DNA of 64,000 bases from Patulibacter minatonensis DSM 18081. GTDB taxonomy: Bacteria; Actinomycetota; Thermoleophilia; Solirubrobacterales; Solirubrobacteraceae. Where the stretch lies: the NCBI RefSeq assembly GCF_000519325.1, contig NZ_KI912613.1:3739859-3803858 (forward strand). Reading direction: 5' to 3'. Below the pieces are notes generated by a model, which searched no databases, was not told the origin of the DNA, and worked only from the letters and a program-made list of their open reading frames with translations. Of this stretch, positions 8,887-16,830 are shown in pieces. Both the position numbers and the translations under genes were made by a program. How positions within the stretch are numbered: position 1 is the first letter of the stretch; every line of letters starts with the position of its first letter.

Positions 8887-9492
8887 ATGCGCGAGATCAC
8901 CGAGGGCATCGTCCACTGGACCGCGGAGCACCCGAACATCGGACAGCGCGTCTCGTCGTACCTCGTCGTGCCGTCGGCGACGCTGATCGACCCGCTGCTG
9001 CCCGACGAGGGGGTCGACGGGATCCGCGGGTTCGTGCGCCCCGACCGCATCGTCCTCACCAACCGCCACCACGTCCGCGACGTGCAGGCGCTCGTCGACG
9101 CGTTCGGCTGCAGCGTCCACGTGCACGAGAAGGGCACGGCGCCGTTCCAGGACCTCGGCGTGTCGCCGCGGCCGTTCGCCTTCGGGGACGAGGTCGCGCC
9201 GGGCATCACGGCGCTCGAGGTCGGCTCGATCACCCCCGAGGAGACCGCCCTGCGGATCGACGTCGGCGACGGGGCGCTGGCCTTCGCCGACGGGTTCCTG
9301 AACGACGGCGGGCGGATCGGGTTCATGCCCGACGGCCTGCTCGGCGAGGACCCCGAGCTCGTCAAGAAGGGCCTGCGCCTCGCCGCCGCCCGCCTGCTCG
9401 ACGAGCGGTTCGCGACGCTGCTCTTCGCCCACGGCGACCCGATCGTCGGCGACGGGCGCGAGGCGCTGCAGGCCGTGTCGGTCCCCGCGTAG
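8887..9492 (+). CDS. Metallo-beta-lactamase-fold protein with degraded metal site
   Basis: A 201-residue protein whose order of elements matches the MBL fold: SSYLVVPSATLIDPLLP, IVLTNRHHVRDV, a mid-region GDGALAFADGF strand, and the final LLFAHGDPIV strand. The usual HxHxDH motif is replaced by NRHHVRD, so at least two metal ligands are missing. It may be a non-catalytic or single-metal member. A TAGCCA box ends 6 bases before the ATG, consistent with a leaderless transcript. It is convergent with rnhA, 6 bases apart. Confidence 0.75.
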   Translation: MREITEGIVHWTAEHPNIGQRVSSYLVVPSATLIDPLLPDEGVDGIRGFVRPDRIVLTNRHHVRDVQALVDAFGCSVHVHEKGTAPFQDLGVSPRPFAFGDEVAPGITALEVGSITPEETALRIDVGDGALAFADGFLNDGGRIGFMPDGLLGEDPELVKKGLRLAAARLLDERFATLLFAHGDPIVGDGREALQAVSVPA

Positions 9493-9498
9493 CCCCGG

Positions 9499-10032
9499 TC
9501 AGGCCTGCGCGGCGGCCGCGGCGACCGCGAGCTGGTCGGCGCGGTCGTTGAACGCCTTGTGGGCGTGCTCCGCACCGGTCTCGTGGCCCCGGACCCAGTG
9601 CCAGCGGACCTGGGCGTGGCGGCCGATCTCCTCGTCGAGCGCCTTGACGAGGTCCTGGTTCTTGACCGGGTCACCGCCGGCGGTCTTCCAGCCCTTGCGC
9701 TTCCAGCCGGTGATCCACTGGGTCATCGAGTTCAGCATCAGCTGCGAGTCGGTGACGATGCAGACCGTCGAGCCGTCGGGGAGCGACCGCAGGCCGAACA
9801 GCGCCGCCGAGTACTCCATGCGGTTGTTCGTCGTCTGCGGCTCGCCGCCGGAGAGCTCCACCGGCGGCAGACCGGACTCCGCGGGCGGGACGACGATCGC
9901 GCCCCAGCCGCCCGGTCCCGGGTTGCCCTTGCACGCCCCGTCGGTCCAGATCAGCGTCTCGCCCGGCTGCTGCTCCACGGGCGTCTCGACGATCTTCTTG
10001 GCGGCGGGGCGGCGACGGCGGGCGGGCGGCAT
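9499..10032 (-). CDS. rnhA: Ribonuclease HI
   Basis: A 177-residue protein with all four catalytic carboxylates of RNase HI: WTDGACKGNPGPGGWG (Asp31), NNRMEY (Glu73), IVTDSQ (Asp95) and the closing FNDRADQLA aspartate, with VRGHETG before it. It removes RNA from RNA-DNA hybrids in the cytoplasm. About 24 basic and unstructured residues precede the domain, which is unusual but common in high-GC actinobacteria. A TAGTCT box lies 9 bases upstream of the start codon. It follows ggt on the same strand, 48 bases away. Confidence 0.95.
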   Translation of the reverse strand: MPPARRRRPAAKKIVETPVEQQPGETLIWTDGACKGNPGPGGWGAIVVPPAESGLPPVELSGGEPQTTNNRMEYSAALFGLRSLPDGSTVCIVTDSQLMLNSMTQWITGWKRKGWKTAGGDPVKNQDLVKALDEEIGRHAQVRWHWVRGHETGAEHAHKAFNDRADQLAVAAAAAQA

Positions 10033-10080
10033 CGGTCGCGGAGACTACGGAATGTCGCGCGGGCCCCGCCCCGAGCGGCA

Positions 10081-11895
10081 TCATCTCCGGGGTGTCACCA
10101 CCCCGGCCGAGCCGCCACCGCGCCGCTCGGGCTCGGCGACGGCCTGCCAGGCGCCGCCGGTCGACCGCTCCAGCGCGGCGACGGCGCCGATCTCCGGGTC
10201 GGGGGAGAACGTCGGCGGCGCCTCGACGAACGCGTGACCGATCGCCTCGAGACCCTGACGCTCGGGCGAGGCCAGGAACGCGGGCTCGGCCTCCGTCGTC
10301 GCGGCGTTGCGCTGCGACAGCCGGGGTGCGGCCACGGCGTCGGGCAGGCTCATCCCTCCGTCGATGCGGTTGAGGATGGTCTGGAGGACCGTGGTGATGA
10401 TCGTCGCGCCGCCCGGGCTGCCGACGGCGATCCACGGCTTCCCCTTCTTGAGGATCAGCGTCGGGCTCATCGAGCTGCGCGGGCGCTTGCCCGGGCCCGG
10501 CAGGTTCGGGTCGGTCGACGCGTCCAGGCCGGTGCCCGGTGCGGGGTCGAAGTCCGTGAGCTCGTTGTTGAGCAGGAACCCGCGGCCCGGCACGACGATG
10601 CCGGAGCCGCCCGTCTGCTCGATGGTCAGGGTGTAGGAGACGACGTTGCCCCAGCGGTCCGACGTCACGAGGTGGGTGGTCGACGCGCCCTCGCGCTCGG
10701 CCGCGCCGCCCTTCGGGGCCACGGACCCGCACGTGGGGTTCGCGGGGTCGCCCGCCGTCGCCGGGTTCGCCAGCGAGCTCCCGGGCTGCACGAGGCACGC
10801 CCGGCTCCTCGCGTAGGCCGGTGAGATCAGCCGCCCGCGGGGCACGGTCTCGCGGGTGTCGTCTCCGACCCAGCGGTTGCGGTCGGCGAACGCCAGGCGG
10901 CTGGCCTCGAGGTAGCGGTGGAGGTTCTGGACGCGTGCGCCGGCGGGGTTGCCGAGCGCCTCGACGATGTTCAGGGCCTCGGCCACCGCGATGCCGCCCG
11001 ACGAGCTCGGCGGCATGCCGAGCACGTCGAGGCCGCGGAAGGTGCTGCGCACGGCCCCGCGGCGGCGGACCGCGTAGTCGCGCAGGTCCTTCGTGGCCAT
11101 GCCGCCCTTGAGGACGGTGCCCTTCGTGACGGGCGGCCTCCGGGACGTGCGCACGACGTCTCGGCCGAGGGGACCGTCGTAGAGCGCGGACGCCCCGTCG
11201 CGGGCCAGCAGGCGGTAGGTGTCGGCGAGATCCGGGTTCTTCAGCGTCCGGCCGACGGGGGTGGGCTTCCCGCCGGGCAGGAAGAGCTTCCGCGTCGACG
11301 AGAACCGGGCGAAGCGCTCCTGGTTCTGCACGGTCTGGTCGCGGAACGTCTTGTCGACCGTGAAGCCCGTCGCGGCCAGGTGGGCCGCGGGGCCGAGGTT
11401 GTTCGCCAGCGTCTTCCGGCCGTAGCGGCGCGTCGCCTCGGACCACAGCGCCGGGGTTCCCGGGACGCCGACGGAGAGCCCGCTCGTGACGAGGTCGTCG
11501 AACGGTCGGGGCTTGCCGGTGGCGGGGTCGAGGAAGCTGTCCTCCCGCATGCTGCTCGGCGCGGTCTCACGGCCGTCGAGCGTGACCGCCTTCCCCTGCT
11601 TCGCGTCCCACAGCACCATGTAGCCGCCGCCGCCGACACCGGCGGAGTACGGCTCGGTGACGCCGAGCGCCGCGGCGGTCGCCACCGCGGCGTCGACGGC
11701 GTTGCCGCCGCGCCGCAGGACGCGGACGCCGGCCTGCGTGGCCTCGGCGTCGACCGACGCGACCGCACCGCCGGTGCCGACGGCGATCGCCGGGCGATCG
11801 GCGTCCGCGCCGGGGGCGGCGAGGGCGAGCAGGGCGGCACCGGCGAGCGGTGGGAGCGCGCCGCGGAGATGGCGGGGACGGAGGCGGGGGACCAT
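10081..11895 (-). CDS. ggt: Gamma-glutamyltransferase, secreted
   Basis: A 604-residue Ntn-hydrolase precursor. It has a signal peptide (hydrophobic stretch in the first 32 residues), a GGNAVDAAVA motif, and the self-cleavage and catalytic region ASTTHLVTSDRWGN, where the first threonine of TTH (about residue 406) becomes the nucleophile of the small subunit. GSGIVVPGRGFLLNNELTDF follows. It hydrolyses or transfers the gamma-glutamyl group of small thiol peptides outside the membrane. A TAGGCG box sits 6 bases before the ATG. Length and motif order match full-length members of the family. Confidence 0.95.
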   Translation of the reverse strand: MVPRLRPRHLRGALPPLAGAALLALAAPGADADRPAIAVGTGGAVASVDAEATQAGVRVLRRGGNAVDAAVATAAALGVTEPYSAGVGGGGYMVLWDAKQGKAVTLDGRETAPSSMREDSFLDPATGKPRPFDDLVTSGLSVGVPGTPALWSEATRRYGRKTLANNLGPAAHLAATGFTVDKTFRDQTVQNQERFARFSSTRKLFLPGGKPTPVGRTLKNPDLADTYRLLARDGASALYDGPLGRDVVRTSRRPPVTKGTVLKGGMATKDLRDYAVRRRGAVRSTFRGLDVLGMPPSSSGGIAVAEALNIVEALGNPAGARVQNLHRYLEASRLAFADRNRWVGDDTRETVPRGRLISPAYARSRACLVQPGSSLANPATAGDPANPTCGSVAPKGGAAEREGASTTHLVTSDRWGNVVSYTLTIEQTGGSGIVVPGRGFLLNNELTDFDPAPGTGLDASTDPNLPGPGKRPRSSMSPTLILKKGKPWIAVGSPGGATIITTVLQTILNRIDGGMSLPDAVAAPRLSQRNAATTEAEPAFLASPERQGLEAIGHAFVEAPPTFSPDPEIGAVAALERSTGGAWQAVAEPERRGGGSAGVVTPRR

Positions 11896-11964
11896 CGCAG
11901 CCGCCTACCCCGATGCCGCCCGGTCGTACCGCGCCGGAGCCCGCCGTGGTGCGACCCTTCCCGG

Positions 11965-12225
11965 ATGCCCGACGAGCGCCAGGACGTCCTCACCGCCTTC
12001 GTCGCCTTCGCCACGGAGTACGGCGACGGGCCGTTCGCGACGGCGGTCGCCGGATCCTCGCCGCGCCTCGAGGACGTCGCCAACGGCACCGTGGTCGTGC
12101 TGTCGCCGGCCGACGTGCCGACCCGGAAGTTCCTGCTCGAGGCCGTCAACCGGAAGAACCTCGACGACGCGGTCGACCTCGCGAAGGCGACCGGCTGGCG
12201 GATCGACCCGCCGCGCCCGGCCTGA
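11965..12225 (+). CDS. Small conserved-looking protein of unknown function (86 aa)
   Basis: A short protein with a compact alpha/beta pattern (TAFVAFATEYGDGPFATAV, then TVVVLSPADVPTRKFLLEAV) and no signal or membrane segment. I do not recognise the family. Codon usage (strong G/C at third positions) and the clean ATG at 11965 support it as a real gene in the gap between ggt and the next minus-strand genes. It is divergent from ggt by 69 bases. Confidence 0.6.
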   Translation: MPDERQDVLTAFVAFATEYGDGPFATAVAGSSPRLEDVANGTVVVLSPADVPTRKFLLEAVNRKNLDDAVDLAKATGWRIDPPRPA

Positions 12226-12258
12226 ACGGCGGTCCGCGACGGGCGCGACCGCGGGGAC

Positions 12259-12567
12259 TCAGTCCTCCTCGGGCTCTTGGTGCACGAGCCCGGCGAGGGT
12301 CTCCTCGGCGACGAGCTGGGCGTCGTCGCCGTCGATCGTGCGGATCGCGATCGCGCCGTCCGCCTCCACGGGGGTCTTCGTGGCGATGGTCGAGAGGGCG
12401 CCGATCGCCGCGTCGAGGCCGAGGAACTCCGCCCACCGGCGCGCCAGGGCCCGGTGCCGGGCGCGCTCCTCCTCGTCGAGCGCGGACCAGTCCGAGCCGT
12501 AGGCGACGGCGGAGGTCCGCGCCGCCCGTTCGACGGCGCGGGCCAGGAGCTCGTGCTGCGTGCTCAT
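12259..12567 (-). CDS. Small hypothetical protein, translationally coupled (102 aa)
   Basis: A 102-residue helical, acidic protein (MSTQHELLARAVERAARTSAV... ending QEPEED). No motif is recognised. Its ATG overlaps the stop codon of the upstream 100-residue gene by four bases (ATGA), so the two are probably made together. It contains the stretch AIGALSTIATKTPVEADGAIAI, which predicts a helix followed by strands. Confidence 0.6.
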   Translation of the reverse strand: MSTQHELLARAVERAARTSAVAYGSDWSALDEEERARHRALARRWAEFLGLDAAIGALSTIATKTPVEADGAIAIRTIDGDDAQLVAEETLAGLVHQEPEED

Positions 12568-12866
12568 GCGGGACCGTCGGGGGCGGGCCCGGCGGACGAC
12601 TCCGCCACCTGCGCGCCGGGCGGGACCGGCGCGTCGGGCCAGTCCGCGAGGCAGCGGTACACGAGCGTCTCGGCGTCGTCCGCGGACTCCACCTGGTAGA
12701 GCCGCTCCTCGGGGCAGTCCTCCGGCCGCTCGATCCACAGCCGCGCGAAGAACGTCTCGTCCGGACCGGGCACCTGCACGTACGGCAGGCGGTGGGCCAT
12801 GACGTGCGTCTCGCCGTCGAGGGGACCACCGACGAAGCGGGCGTTGATCGGTTCCGGCGTGATCAC
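12564..12866 (-). CDS. Small hypothetical protein with FVGGPLDGE motif (100 aa)
   Basis: A 100-residue protein beginning MITPEPINARFVGGPLDGET. The FVGGPLDG signature, followed by a short beta-rich domain with YQVES and LVYRCL, occurs in many short actinobacterial and phage hypothetical proteins of unknown role. It has no signal peptide or membrane segment. It is the first gene of a two-gene coupled unit with the 102-residue protein. A phage origin is possible, but no other phage gene is nearby. Confidence 0.6.
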   Translation of the reverse strand: MITPEPINARFVGGPLDGETHVMAHRLPYVQVPGPDETFFARLWIERPEDCPEERLYQVESADDAETLVYRCLADWPDAPVPPGAQVAESSAGPAPDGPA

Positions 12867-12989
12867 GCCCCGAATCGTGCCACGACCGCGAGCCCCGCGG
12901 CGGCCTGCGGCCGGAGGTGGCGCGATGCCGCTCGCCCGGGGCGGTCGGGCCGGGGGCCGGGCAGGCGCGCGAACGGCCGCGCCGCACCG

Positions 12990-14543
12990 TCAGAGGGGCC
13001 CGCGCCCGGCGGTCTGCATCCCGACGAAGAGGACGGTGAGGAGCACGACGGCCGCGGCGGTGGTGCGCCGCGGGCGCGCGGCGGCCAGGGGCAGCGCCCA
13101 CACGGCGTACCAGGCGAAGCTCGTGCCGGCGGTGGCGACGACCAGCGCCGTCGCGATCGCGGCCCCCGTCGTCCACGGGATGCGGCGCAGCGCCGTCGCG
13201 ACGAGCAGCAGCACGGCGACCACGCCTGCGCCGATCAGCAGTCCGCGGAACGTCGCGTCGGACGGGACCCCGGACCCCAGGCGCGACGCGACGTACGCCG
13301 GGACGCTGTGCCGGTGGCCGTCGGCGGTGTGGGTCCCGATCAGCCCGGTCGCCCGGAACGGAGCGGTGCCGAACGCCACGAGGGTGCCGGCGAGCACGAC
13401 GACCGTCGTCCCGACGACGCCGAGGAGGACCCGGGGCCGGCGCTCGCCGGCGAGGAGGAACGGCAGCGCCAGCCCGGCGGACAGCTTGATCGCGGGGGCG
13501 ACGGTCGCCAGGGCCGCGCCGGCGACGTCGGTGCGGCGGGCGAGCAGCCAGAGCCCCGCGGCGAGCGGCAGGACCATCAGGACGTCGTTGTGCCCGCCGC
13601 CGACGCCGTACGCGAGGAGCAGCGGGTTCAGCCCGAGCAGCACCGCCGCCGCCGAGCCCGACCCGGGACGCTCGTCGGTGCGCCGGGCGGCCAGCGCGAC
13701 GAACACGGTCGCCCCCGCCGCCGAGATCGCGGCCACGCCCTTCAGGGCCCACGCGGCGCCGAGCGTCCCGAGCGACGAGACCGCCGCCGAGAGCCCGGTG
13801 AAGACCGGTCCGTAGACCGTCGGCGTGTCGTACCAGTCGGGCGCCACGTACGGGAACGACGGGTCGCCGGCGATCGCCCGCGGCCCGGTGAGGTACGGGT
13901 CGATGCCGTGCTCGCCGAGCATCCGGCCGTAGGAGACGTAGCTGAAGAGGTCGGTCAGCGGTCGCGGCGGCGTGAGGGCCAGCAGGACGTCGAGGGCCAC
14001 GACGACGAGGAGCAGGGGCAGGAGCCGCACGGACCGGGCGAACACCAGGGCGGCGACGTACGCGACGACGAGGATCCACAGCAGCGTGGCGTGGTCCGGC
14101 GAGTGGACGTGGGGGAGCCCCTGGAGCGGACCCCGGGGCATCGGGGCACCCGGGACGTGCTCGTGGTGGCGCAGGTGGCCGAGCGCGATGCCGACGGTCG
14201 CCAGCGCGGCGGTGAGGACGGCCAGGTGCCCGGCGACGGCCCGGGCGGCGGCAGTGGCGGGGCGTCCGCCGGGGCCCGCGATCCGCACGAGCGGGACGCG
14301 GGGGACGCCGGTGCCGGGGACGGTGGCCGAGGGGACGGGTGCGGCGGACGGCGGGTCGGGGGCTCCGGACGGCGACACGTCCGGGACGGACCGGTCGGAT
14401 CCGCCGGCCGGAGTGGGGCGGGAGCCGGTCGCGAGCGGGGGCTGGTCGGTGGGCGAGGACACGTCGGAACGGGGGCGGGACGGACCGCCGCGGGTGCACG
14501 GTACGCCGCCGCGGACGGCCGCGCGGCGGTCGGGCGCGGGCAC
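12990..14543 (-). CDS. GT87-like polyprenol-phosphate-mannose glycosyltransferase, integral membrane
   Basis: A 517-residue polytopic membrane protein with about 11-12 hydrophobic segments. The extracytoplasmic acidic loop motif of GT-C enzymes is seen as PLTDLFSYVSYGRMLGEHGI followed by DPYLTGP. A second conserved region GLNPLLLAYGVGGGHNDVLM matches mannosyltransferases of the MptA/MptB and PimE type. It should transfer mannose from a polyprenyl carrier to a cell-envelope glycan or lipid. The first 75 or so residues are basic and proline-rich. A GTG codon inside that stretch may be the true start, so the N terminus is uncertain. Confidence 0.8.
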   Translation of the reverse strand: MPAPDRRAAVRGGVPCTRGGPSRPRSDVSSPTDQPPLATGSRPTPAGGSDRSVPDVSPSGAPDPPSAAPVPSATVPGTGVPRVPLVRIAGPGGRPATAAARAVAGHLAVLTAALATVGIALGHLRHHEHVPGAPMPRGPLQGLPHVHSPDHATLLWILVVAYVAALVFARSVRLLPLLLVVVALDVLLALTPPRPLTDLFSYVSYGRMLGEHGIDPYLTGPRAIAGDPSFPYVAPDWYDTPTVYGPVFTGLSAAVSSLGTLGAAWALKGVAAISAAGATVFVALAARRTDERPGSGSAAAVLLGLNPLLLAYGVGGGHNDVLMVLPLAAGLWLLARRTDVAGAALATVAPAIKLSAGLALPFLLAGERRPRVLLGVVGTTVVVLAGTLVAFGTAPFRATGLIGTHTADGHRHSVPAYVASRLGSGVPSDATFRGLLIGAGVVAVLLLVATALRRIPWTTGAAIATALVVATAGTSFAWYAVWALPLAAARPRRTTAAAVVLLTVLFVGMQTAGRGPL

Positions 14544-14934
14544 GTGGCGTGGGGCCGTGCGTCTGGCGTGGAGGCGCTCCCGAGGTGCCCGGAGGCGATG
14601 CGGACAGGGTCCCGCCCGACGGTGTCGCGGGGCGCGCCGTCCGGGCGGGGCCGACCCTGCGGTGTCGTGGGCGCGGCACGGGGCGAGGTCCGGCTGGCCC
14701 GGGGCGCTGGAACGACCGATCCGCCCGGCAGGAGCCGGACGGATCGGTGAGCTTGCGGGGTCGGGACGGGCGTTCGGCCTCGTCCGGTCCGGTGCGTGGG
14801 TGCGTGGTGCGAGGACGCGCCGCGGGGCGTGAACTCATCGGCCGGATCCCCGCTTCCGGGTCCCCTGCGCTGATGGATCCAGTATTCGCCAGCGCCGCCC
14901 GTGGGTCTCGGGCGTCCGTCACCGCGCGAGCGCG
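14544..14934. other. Gene-free interval of 391 bases
   Basis: No convincing coding frame was found here. The only structured element is the long hairpin at 14715-14748. The rest is GC-rich sequence upstream of the glycosyltransferase gene and downstream of the cyclase gene, presumably containing the glycosyltransferase promoter, which I could not locate. Confidence 0.6.
14715..14748. terminator. Long hairpin downstream of the cyclase operon
   Basis: ACCGATCCG and CGGATCGGT arms, plus inner CCGGC/GCCGG arms, form a 15-pair stem with one mismatch and an AGGA loop. It lies about 190 bases beyond the cyclase stop codon on the minus strand. It lacks a U-run, as is usual in high-GC actinobacteria, so termination is an inference. 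Confidence 0.45.
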
Positions 14935-16830
14935 TCAGGCGTCACGTTCGGGGCGGGGTTCCGCGGTCAGCCCCGTCGCCCACACCTCGACGGTCCCGGC
15001 GCGGCCGCGGACCGGGACCGGGCCGAGCGGGTCGAGGCCGTCCCGGTCGTGCATCCGCTCGACCGTGCCGGCGGCGACGAGCACCGGCTGGCCGTGCTCC
15101 TTCGTCAGGCCCTCGAGCCGGGCGGCGACGTTCGCGGCGTCCCCGATCGCGGTGTACTCCATGCGGCGCTCGGACCCGACGTTGCCCGCCATCACCGGGC
15201 CGGACGCCACGCCGACGCCCATGCTGAGCCGGTGGTCGAGGCCGTCGGCGCGCAGGGCGGCGTGGCAGCGCTCGAGCGCCGGCCCGACCATCTCGCGCGC
15301 GCAGGCGACGGCGCGATCGGCGTGATCGGACTGCTCGAGCGGAGCGCCGAAGACCGCCATCAGCCCGTCGCCCCGATAGCCGACGAGCGTGCCACCGTGC
15401 GTGTCGACGCAGTCGCTCATCGCCCCGAGGAAGCGGTTCAGGACGGCGATTCCGCGCTCCGGCTCCAGGGTCTCGAGCATGGTGGTCGATCCCCGCAGGT
15501 CGCAGAACAGGATCGTCGTGTCCACCCGGACGCCGCCGAGTCGGACCTCGTCGTCGGTCCGCGCGAGCACGTCGTCGACGACGTCGGTGCTCACGAACCG
15601 CGAGAAGATCTCCCGCGTCCGCTGCCGCTCGACGGCCTCGAACGCGGCACCGGCGGCGACCGCCCCGAGGGTGCCGAGCCCGAGCGCGAGGAGCGGCTCA
15701 GCGACGGGGAGGACGCGGTTCGCCACGAAGGCGACCCAGGCGATCGCGAGGACGACGACCACGCCGACCGATGAGGCGAGCAACGTCGAGAAGCCGCCGC
15801 GACGGAGCGCGACCACAGGCGCGGCGGCGGCGGACAGGAGAGTCAGGAGCCACCCGAGCGGATCCCACGCGTCCCGCAGCGGCACCCCGCGCAGGACGGT
15901 CGCAACGGCGCCGGCCTGCACCTCGGGCCCCGATATCTGTCGTCCGGAGTCCATGGGAGTCGTCTGGACGTCCTTCAACGACGGCGCGGTGGCGCCCACG
16001 ATCACGATCCGGCCCCGGAGCTTCGCCTCCTCGGCACGGACGTTCAGCTTCGCGGGGTTCGGTCGGCCGTCGACGAGCCTGTCGGGCAGCGACGCGTTCC
16101 TTCGGCGTCCGCGCTCGGTGAGGATCGAGAACGGCACCTCGGGGAAGATGCCCTCGCCGCCGGCCCAGTCGATCAGCGCCCGCCCACGGTCGAAGAGCGA
16201 CGGTTCGACGGGTCGTCCGGTCGCACGCTCGGCGGTCACGACGGCGAAGCTCTTCAACCGGTCGTGCTCGCGTGCGAGTCGGCGCAGCACTCCGTCGCCG
16301 TCGACGTCGACCCGGACTCCTCCGACCCGGACCCCGAACCGCCGCTGGGTCTCGACGCCGCCGAGCACCCGGGTCGACCCGTCGTCGGCCGACGCGAGGC
16401 CGGCCAAGACCACCCGTGGAGCGTCTCCGACGGCCAGGACGAGCGCATCGTCGGCGTCCGGATCGTCAGAGGGCTCGGAGAACTCGACGTCGTAGGCGAC
16501 GACCCGCGCCCGCAGCGCCGTCAGGCGTCGCAGCACCTCGGCGTGGTAGGTCCGGCTGAACGGGAAGCGCGGCAGGTCACCGCGGGTCCGGTCGTCGATC
16601 CCCACGATCGTGATCGGGATGGGGCCGCGGCGGTCCGGGTCGCTGCCCCGGACCGCGAACCGCACGTCGAGAGACGAGTGCTCGAGGTCATCGAGCGTGC
16701 CCGCTGCCGAGGCCGAGAACGCGATCGCCGCGGCGACCATGGCGATCGCCAGCAGGATCCGGGGGCGTGCCCTGGTCCCGCGGGTCCGACTCCGCGCGCC
16801 GTCCCGCGTCGGGCGGCGCGTCGATCTCAC
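14935..16830 (-). CDS. CHASE2-domain class III adenylate/guanylate cyclase
   Basis: A 631-residue membrane sensor cyclase. It has one N-terminal transmembrane helix, an extracytoplasmic CHASE2 domain (about residues 45-330, with VVAYDVEFSEPSDDPDADDA and GRIVIVGATA), three transmembrane helices, then a class III nucleotidyl cyclase domain. The cyclase has TILFCDLRGSTT (metal aspartate), YRGDGLMAVFGAP (second aspartate) and EYTAIGDAANVAARLE. The domain looks intact, so cAMP (or cGMP) synthesis is expected. The start is a GTG overlapping the stop of the propeller/FecR gene (GTGA), giving tight coupling. The longer open frame upstream is a shadow of that gene. Confidence 0.9.
   Translation of the reverse strand: MRSTRRPTRDGARSRTRGTRARPRILLAIAMVAAAIAFSASAAGTLDDLEHSSLDVRFAVRGSDPDRRGPIPITIVGIDDRTRGDLPRFPFSRTYHAEVLRRLTALRARVVAYDVEFSEPSDDPDADDALVLAVGDAPRVVLAGLASADDGSTRVLGGVETQRRFGVRVGGVRVDVDGDGVLRRLAREHDRLKSFAVVTAERATGRPVEPSLFDRGRALIDWAGGEGIFPEVPFSILTERGRRRNASLPDRLVDGRPNPAKLNVRAEEAKLRGRIVIVGATAPSLKDVQTTPMDSGRQISGPEVQAGAVATVLRGVPLRDAWDPLGWLLTLLSAAAAPVVALRRGGFSTLLASSVGVVVVLAIAWVAFVANRVLPVAEPLLALGLGTLGAVAAGAAFEAVERQRTREIFSRFVSTDVVDDVLARTDDEVRLGGVRVDTTILFCDLRGSTTMLETLEPERGIAVLNRFLGAMSDCVDTHGGTLVGYRGDGLMAVFGAPLEQSDHADRAVACAREMVGPALERCHAALRADGLDHRLSMGVGVASGPVMAGNVGSERRMEYTAIGDAANVAARLEGLTKEHGQPVLVAAGTVERMHDRDGLDPLGPVPVRGRAGTVEVWATGLTAEPRPERDA

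Noticed and set aside
12259-12866. Toxin-antitoxin operon
   Set aside because: Gene sizes and overlap fit, but neither protein shows a RelE, PIN, VapB, HigA or similar motif.
12990-14543. Plus-strand open frame opposite the GT87 gene
   Set aside because: It is low-complexity RGG/PGE-rich translation with no motif; the minus-strand frame has clear transmembrane helices and GT-C motifs.
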